A stretch of DNA of 64,000 bases from Aurelia coerulea (lineage: Eukaryota > Cnidaria > Scyphozoa > Semaeostomeae > Ulmaridae): positions 5,777,511 to 5,841,510 of the forward strand of contig CM076956.1 of NCBI GenBank assembly GCA_039566865.1, written 5' to 3'. The position numbers and the translations under genes are program-made. Below, one piece after another: positions 58,267 through 64,000 of the stretch. Position 1 is the first letter of the stretch, and the number at the start of each line of letters is the position of its first letter. Under the pieces are notes generated by a model. The model saw only the letters and a program-made list of their open reading frames with translations, had not been told where the DNA came from and did no database searches.

Positions 58267-59110
58267 CCACGGGCTATAGGAAACTCTGAAGCAGAAACGT
58301 AGATACATCGAGACAATCATAATTTAAGTTTTCTCTCTGTCTCTGCCTATCCTGTGAAGGCCCTATTTTCATCCCCGCGCAAATTGACGTGATCTTGAGG
58401 GCCCTGGGGCAATTATGTCAGTCAGACGAGAACTCCTTGAATTTGCAGCGCGTCGGGATTAGAAGTCAGGAACGAAGTAAACCGCAAGTCTCTATGACCA
58501 TATTTCTAATTCAGAGTTTTCCTGCAGCCCGTGCAATGAGGTGTGTATGTTTCTATTCGTAAGAAAACTCCGTACATGGTGCTGTCTGTATACTACTAAG
58601 TACATAAAGTTTTATGGAATTACTTGTACTTATGATGGACTTTTGTTGAAAGTTGTAACGAATGTCTTGATAATTTGCCGTACAAAGATGTTGTTCTATT
58701 GACATATAATATACTATTGATATACATACAGCTATTCGTACAAACTCAAATGTTGCTTTGCTTGTTTCAAAGTCTACTGATGGAAATTCCTATTTTGGTC
58801 TGTATCAAAGTGACTAAAATGCTATGCCTTCCCTTGATCTTTGCCATGCTTGAGTGAAGCCGTCGCCAATTTCAGTTCTTAATTTCGATGTGCTTCAGGA
58901 ACTTGCCTAGACCAAAAGGTTGAAAAGGCCAAAGCTCTGGTTTGCAGGTTGACGCAAATTTGAGCTTTCAAGATTGATATTTCTGCTCTCAAAGCACCAA
59001 TATCTACAAACGAGGTATCTATGTTCAAGTTAACTATCGAGGAGCATTTTGAGATTACCCATAATGAAAGCTCAATTCACATCGCTGGAGTCGACCAAAT
59101 CTGTTTAGTT
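58267..59110. other. Flank 3' of the SELENOP-like gene
   Basis: Probably the rest of the 3' UTR and intergenic sequence. No gene recognised. A Tc1-type MITE right end (TTTTTTGGGACACCCGG) ends it at about 59,127. Confidence 0.4.
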
Positions 59111-59145
59111 TTTTTGGGACACCCGGTTCAATCATGGGTATTGTG

Positions 59146-60207
59146 GACACGATTTGTGTCGATCGTGTCCACAATACCTGGCCTAAATGTTACTAAATGA
59201 ATGAATGTAGTTCGTTACCTTGCTCGTCTTCATTTCATGAGAATCTTTGCTCTCTTGCCTCGGCAGCCTTTCTTGCTTACTCAAGTTCATAACGGCCTAA
59301 GGTTTTTGAACAGTGCCGCGCTCTAAACTAGTTCCCAGATCGCCGCTGCCCTGGAACGACCTAGACTTATGACGATGAGTCCCTTGTATCCCTGCGGTAC
59401 CTTGCTCACAGGGACTCATAATGAAACAGTTAAAAACCTGACCCTATCTTCAGCATTCGATTGATCGAATCTGGATCGAACGACTGCTTCGGCTCTGTTC
59501 AACGGTCACTCCTCAGAAAGGAAATGCGATAGAAACCACGGGAAGCAGACTCTTAATTAACGAAACTTGGTATTCATCTGAAGAAGAAAGTTCACTTTAC
59601 CTGGTGAGTGCAAAATAAGTCTTTTAATGCTGCAATTTCCATGTTTTTAAGACCAAAACATTGCAGAGAAATCTTCAAGTACCTGCTGCAGCAACTTCCT
59701 TCAAATTTAGTAAGCTGCGTCAATCGAATCGAAGGTTCGAAACTTATTGTTCTTCGCCAAATCTCGCATTCTGATTGGTATGCTAGGAATCCCAGCATAT
59801 TAGGCCTAATAGGGTCAGGTTTTTCAGAGTAATATTATGAGTCTCTGTTGACTGAAGCGCCATCTTGAAGTCAAAGAGCACAAGGAAACAAGAGACTCAT
59901 CGTCATAAGTCTAGGAACGACCTCGCTGTAAACTAGTTCCCAGATCGCCGCTGCCCTGGAACGATGAGTCGTTCCAGGGCAGCGGCGATCTGGGAACTAG
60001 TTTAGAGCGCGGCACTGTTCAAAAACCTTAGGCCGTTATGAACTTGAGTAAGCAAGAAAGGCTGCCGAGGCAAGAGAGCAAAGATACTCATGAAATGAAG
60101 ACGAGCAAGGTAACGAACTACATTCATTCATTTAGTAACATCTAGGCCAGGTATTGTGGACACGATCGACACAAATCGTGTCCACAATACCCATGGTTCA
60201 ATTCTAC
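59146..60207. mobile_element. Foldback element with a nested MITE
   Basis: Left ATGGGTATTGTGGACACGAT and right ATCGTGTCCACAATACCCAT are inverted. Each end also contains its own small hairpin around GTGTCGATCGTGTCCAC. Flanks GGTTCAATC and GGTTCAATT suggest a 9-bp duplication with one change. The arms share AGTTCATAACGGCCTAAGG and GATCGCCGCTGCCCTGGAAC and their inverses. It is split by the element at 59,362-59,913. Confidence 0.82.
59362..59913. mobile_element. MITE with 9-bp target duplication (TAGACTTATGACGATGAG), copy 2
   Basis: 552 bp, ends TAGACTTATGACGATGAGTC and GACTCATCGTCATAAGTCTA, exact 9-bp duplication GGAACGACC at 59,353-59,361 and 59,914-59,922. Closely similar to the copy at 11,446-11,986 over its whole length. 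Confidence 0.88.
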
Positions 60208-60526
60208 AGTTTAAATAAGAAGTTATGCGGAACCTTTTGGGAAAATTAACCAATAAAATGTTGAGGTACTGGTACCCAGGTTATCTGATTGTGGGCTGAT
60301 CGATAATCGAATGACAGGGTGGCGTTTTACAGCGAAATGATACAAATTTTGAAATCAGAAATTAAAGTATGACACATCAACAAATCATGTAATGGTATCT
60401 GGGATTCAGGAAAGCATTTTGCCAAATTTCATATTGACTGAGTGCAGGTGAGGCAGGTGAGATAGGTGAAGGTGAAGGTGAAGTTGCGTTTTTCAGCGCC
60501 AAGCGCTGGGATCGCAGAAATAGAGC

Positions 60527-60600
60527 AGACCCTAATCGAGTCCGCGACCCCTGTTCTGGCTGCAAAGTCAGAGGATTACACCACTGCGCCACAACACCTT
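60527..60600 (-). repeat. tRNA-derived SINE head
   Basis: Minus strand has an intact box A (TGGCGCAGTGG) and a decayed box B (GGACTCGATTAG), framed by GGTGTTG at the start. Next to it, on the tail side, lies a TTCACCTTCACC-type short repeat (60,460-60,482). It looks like a SINE remnant rather than a working tRNA. Confidence 0.5.
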
Positions 60601-60609
60601 CGGCGCAAG

Positions 60610-61914
60610 TAGGGTTAAAGAACTTTGGCTTCAAGGGCTCTGCAGGACATGGATTGTGTAAACAATCAACCATCTGTTTTATATCGCTTTACCTATCACA
60701 GCACTTGACAAACGATGAACACAATTCATTGTAGCTGGGACGTGAGCTGAAATGGAAAGGTAAGAAATTTTTACACATTCTTTCAGAGCATAAGCTACTT
60801 TTCAAGGATGTTGAATTGTAGAATTATACTTATTTCTTCAAAAAACTAAGGTCGGAGGCTGGTAAGTAGTTTCTGAAATTCTAGGACAGTTTTACTACCA
60901 AAAGTTCATATGAATTTCTTGTATTTCTGATGCCGGAAGTGTAGAGTTACTTTTTACAGTAGTTACGTTTGATATAAAATAGACAAGACATGAAATACCG
61001 ACCAATAACTCTACCAAATTTTGTACTCATGTACACCAATATTTTTATCAATTTTGGCTCCGAACGCATGTACCCCCATCTCTCTGCACAAAAATTTAAT
61101 AATTGGACTTGTACTCAAATCGTGTATGACGTTTTGGTTCATTTTCGTATTGTTGGGTTGATCTACAAATGCTGTTTCATTTTGCATGCCTGTCATTCCA
61201 GCATATATTTGGTTCTTTGTTTTGTTACTCTCTGGTTTGCCTTCACCCCTGACTTTATCCTGTCAGTATTCGAGTGTTTCTGAACTTCGAGCCTTCGAGC
61301 CTCGAGCCTTGTGTTTCGAGCCTTGTGTTTCGAGCCTTTGAGCCTTCGAACCTTGTGTTGCAAGCCTCGTTTTATATCATGGGCCAACAGACCTCGATCT
61401 TTTAACTTTGTCTTAGTATACCCGTATTTTCTGTGAGAAACTTAGGCCCGGGGTTGGCAGTCAGTTTCTTGAATTTTAGGCCATTTTTGATACTGTCAGT
61501 ATTCCCTCTTATCGTCTGCAATCTTTGTAGTTTGAGAGTCTCTCTCTCTCATCCCTCATGTCATGTAAGTTTCAATTGGAGGACGGTGAATAACGTAGGC
61601 ATGGTGTTAGGTGTACATCAGTTGATCATAGATTGTTTATGAAGTAGGGGCCTGTGCCTGGTACCTCTTGCAAAAATTTGCTCATGACTTTGTCTAATAA
61701 TTGTAGCGAAATCATAAGGCAACATGGAAACATTGGAGGAAAGAAAGAAGAGAGCAGCATGGAGCTCCCCTTGCATTCCCAAATCTGGCAAAGTGATTGG
61801 GTTGTGGACCTAGTTTGTAAATTTTTACCTTGGGTACCACTGCCAGAATCCCCCCCCCCCAAAGAGGGCCTGGGCCTCATCTGCAAATTCTTTTCAACTT
61901 GTTTATTTTTGCAG
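60610..61914. repeat. Left part of the tandem segmental duplication, unit 2
   Basis: Matches 50,410-53,054 in blocks (GGCTTCAAGG, GTACCCCCATCTCTC, TGTTGGGTTGATC, GAGAGCAGCATGGAG, CAAATCTGGC) and lacks the 51,215-52,235 and 52,857-52,903 insertions. It leads straight into exon 1 of the second SELENOP-like gene. Confidence 0.8.
61286..61372. repeat. Minisatellite of CGAGCCTTGTGTTT units
   Basis: Five to six imperfect copies of a roughly 15-bp unit (TTCGAGCCT plus TGTGT). It is present in unit 2 only; the corresponding place in unit 1 (about 51,155) lacks it. Confidence 0.75.
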
Positions 61915-61918
61915 ATCA

Positions 61919-63490
61919 ATGAAGCTGGGATATTTCATAGCAGGCCTAGCCTGCCTGCTTCCTCTAGCCCTCGCAGAGGAGCACGATGGGCGAATAAGAT
62001 GCAGAGCAACACCAGCACTGAAGGCGGATGGAGAGGATCCAGTCGCAAAAGCACGTGGTGATGTCATAGTTTTGGCATTGCTCACATCAAGCTGTTCCTA
62101 CTGTCAACTGCAGGCGCGCCTTCTCATGAAAATGAAGGCTAAACTGCAGGCAATGTAAGTAAAAGCGCATTTCATACGCTGTTCATCAAAGTGTATTGTT
62201 TTTTCATGTCAGAGTCTTTGCACCTCCGCAGTGGCTTGGTTGTAGAAAAGGAATGGAGTGAAAACATTGGGACAAGCCCGAGGAGGGGTGAGGGGTACTT
62301 CACATATTTTGGGTATTGGGACGTGCCATCGGGAAGGGTATCGATTTTCGGGATTTTGGCAAAAGTAACGGTATCGATTTTCACGATTTTCGTATAAGGA
62401 ACGGTATCGATTTTTGCGACTTTGGTATAAGTATAAGGTCGGATATACATTTTTGGAAAAATGGTATAAGGTCGAGTATACTATACTTTTTCGGAAAATT
62501 GGTGTAAGGTCGGGTATACTTTTTCGGAAAATTGGTATAAGGAACGGGTATGTCTTTGAAGCTTTAATGGCACGTCCCCTACCAAAACCTGGTCAAGAAC
62601 CCCACCGGGGGGACAAGTAGAGGAAGTAGCCTGACCAAATACTGCAAAACAAGTGTTTATGATTTGATTCTGGTCAGTGTGAGCGATGTCTCCTAGCTTG
62701 AATCTATCTACTGTGTGTTATAATGCAGAAAATGTCATGTCTACCACTTTATTTGCCTTTAAAGGCACAAATTTGATTTCAATCTGAGCAGAACCATTGA
62801 CACCCAGGATTCTTTGCGAATATGCTAAAATTTCAGACTTTCTTAAATCAAATTTGGCCTAAGCGGAAACCATGAATTGACACTGCAGTAATTGATTTAA
62901 TAGAAAAGTCAACCAATTCTGGCATCGGCGTAGGGGGAAATAAAATTTGGGGGGGCTGCCCGATAAAAAATCCATTGTTTAAGAAAATTTTGCCCGACTT
63001 AAGGCGGATTTCTGCCCGATTATGGCTGATCTTTGCAAAATTTTCCGACGCTGGGGGGGCTGAAGCCCCCCTTTGCCCCCTGTCTCCTACGCCTATGTAT
63101 TCTGGCAGTTGAATTACTGCAATGTGAATCCATTTTTCTGGCTAGGCCAAATTTGATTTTTAGACCGTTTGAAATAGCAGAAAGCACGCAAAGGACCCCG
63201 GATGACTATGGCTCTTTCAGAGCAATCTGCAATTTTAAGAGATCAATATTTTCATCTCATTTCAGGAACATAACAGGAGTTTCTTTCATTATTGTCAACT
63301 CGAAAGAGGCAGACATGTCCAAACACATCTTCGACAAACTAGTTGACTTTAAGGTTTATCAAGATAAAACTGGAAACATTTCGAAGGTGTTGAATGGCAG
63401 TAGAGATGACTTCTACATCTTCAACCGCTGTGGTATTTTGTCTGATTATGTGCCAGGAAGCAAGAGTTATCTTAGAAAGAATTATGTCCA
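61919..63490 (+). CDS. SELENOP-like: Selenoprotein P-like paralogue with Cys in place of Sec (partial)
   Basis: Tandem copy of the gene at 53,059. Exons seen: 61,919-62,154 and 63,266-63,490, with the same splice phases (2,2) and the same 225-base exon 2. The acceptor TTTTTGCAG precedes the start codon as in copy 1. The first 25 residues, a signal peptide, are identical to copy 1 (MKLGYFIAGLACLLPLALAE). The redox motif is C-S-Y-C, with Cys59 coded by TGT at 62,093. Exon 2 keeps VYQDKTGNISKVLNGSRDDF and FNRCG. Exons 3-5 (C-x-x-C, ShKT, last exon) are not in the window; the last 500 bases hold a foldback element. As a Cys form it would not need a SECIS. Likely a secreted thioredoxin-like protein. 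Confidence 0.87.
62330..62560. repeat. Degenerate tandem repeat in intron 1 of the Cys paralogue
   Basis: Repeated GGTATCGATTTTCG and GGTATAAGGTCGGGTATAC units in several diverged copies. The short ORFs here are made of this repeat. A similar motif, GAAGGGTATACTTTTT, occurs near 18,397 and 18,432. Confidence 0.7.
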
Positions 63491-63683
63491 GTAAGTGTTC
63501 TTATAGTTATACCGAGTGAGCGTAAGAAAACGTACCCACTGTAACAAGGGCAGATTTTGTAATACAATAACACGAGTTGCTTTTGTTGACACCTCAATTC
63601 AAAGCGATTAGCGATCACAGACAAAGGAAATTCTCTCAACCAGTAATTCAAAACAAACAAAGCCGCAAAAGTTTCTCTGAAAC

Positions 63684-64000
63684 CCGGGTAGCTAGCTCGC
63701 TCGCTGTGCATTCCAGAAATTATTTATAAGGGCAAACATGAGCATAGATCGAAAGAAGAAGGATATACCTACACATCTGCCGCGGGCATTTTATTTCTTT
63801 GGTCCAGGAGCTGAGCAGTAAATGTTTTGATAACACCCTAAAAAATAAGAGAATTGAATCGCCTCCTAGACAGCTTTTGAACCAAACAAATAAAATGCCC
63901 GCGGCAGATGTGCAGATGCATCCTTCTTCTTTCGATCTATGCTCATGTTTGCCCTTAAAAACAGTTTCTGGAATGCACAACGAGCGAGCTAGCTACCTGG
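63684..64000. mobile_element. Foldback element reaching the window end
   Basis: The left arm starts GGGTAGCTAGCTCGCTCG and the right arm ends CGAGCGAGCTAGCTACC. AGCATAGATCGAAAGAAGAA is mirrored by TTCTTCTTTCGATCTATGCT, and CACATCTGCCGCGGGCATTT by AAATGCCCGCGGCAGATGTG. It lies in intron 2 of the Cys paralogue and has no counterpart at this place in copy 1. Confidence 0.85.

Noticed and set aside
62172..62620. ORFs with IDF-x-DF-type repeats
   Set aside because: Translation of a degenerate tandem repeat in an intron.
1..64000. CRISPR array, operons, bacterial ribosome binding sites
   Set aside because: The window is eukaryotic; repeats seen are transposons, minisatellites or palindromes, with no regular repeat-spacer pattern.

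Overview
The window is nuclear DNA from an animal. It is AT-rich, its genes are split by many introns with GT-AG borders, and the space between exons is filled with short inverted-repeat transposons and dead non-LTR (LINE) retrotransposons. An IL-17-type cytokine pair, an ORC1 gene very close to the vertebrate protein and a secreted selenoprotein P-like protein carrying a ShKT domain fit an invertebrate; an anthozoan cnidarian (coral or sea anemone) is my best guess, by inference.

Layout. 0.2-2.7 kb (+): a three-exon IL-17-like cytokine gene. 2.7-14.8 kb: no gene seen, nested MITEs and a foldback element. 14.8-17.1 kb (-): a second, two-exon IL-17-like gene. 17.4-37.4 kb: no gene recognised, only MITEs, tiny palindromic insertions and LINE fragments. 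37.5-49.8 kb (-): seven exons coding the N-terminal 544 residues of ORC1 (BAH domain, acidic and basic linker, start of the AAA+ module); the last exon found stops just before the expected Walker A motif and no AAA+ exon was found downstream. 50.4-58.3 kb (+): a selenoprotein P-like gene with an in-frame UGA in a U-x-x-C motif, a C-terminal ShKT domain and a good SECIS candidate in its 3' UTR. 59.1-60.2 kb: foldback transposon with a second transposon nested in it. 60.6-64 kb (+): a tandem copy of the selenoprotein P-like gene in which the UGA is replaced by a cysteine codon; it runs off the window end.

The three gene types do not form an obvious pathway. The two IL-17-like genes are paralogues predicted to be secreted cytokines. 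The two selenoprotein P-like genes are a tandem duplication in which the redox centre exists once as Sec and once as Cys. Main points for follow-up: the Sec/Cys paralogue pair with ShKT domain and SECIS, the apparently truncated ORC1, and a family of about 46-80 bp palindromic insertions flanked by 9-bp target duplications. All exon joins are read by eye from splice consensus and reading phase; no transcript evidence was available.
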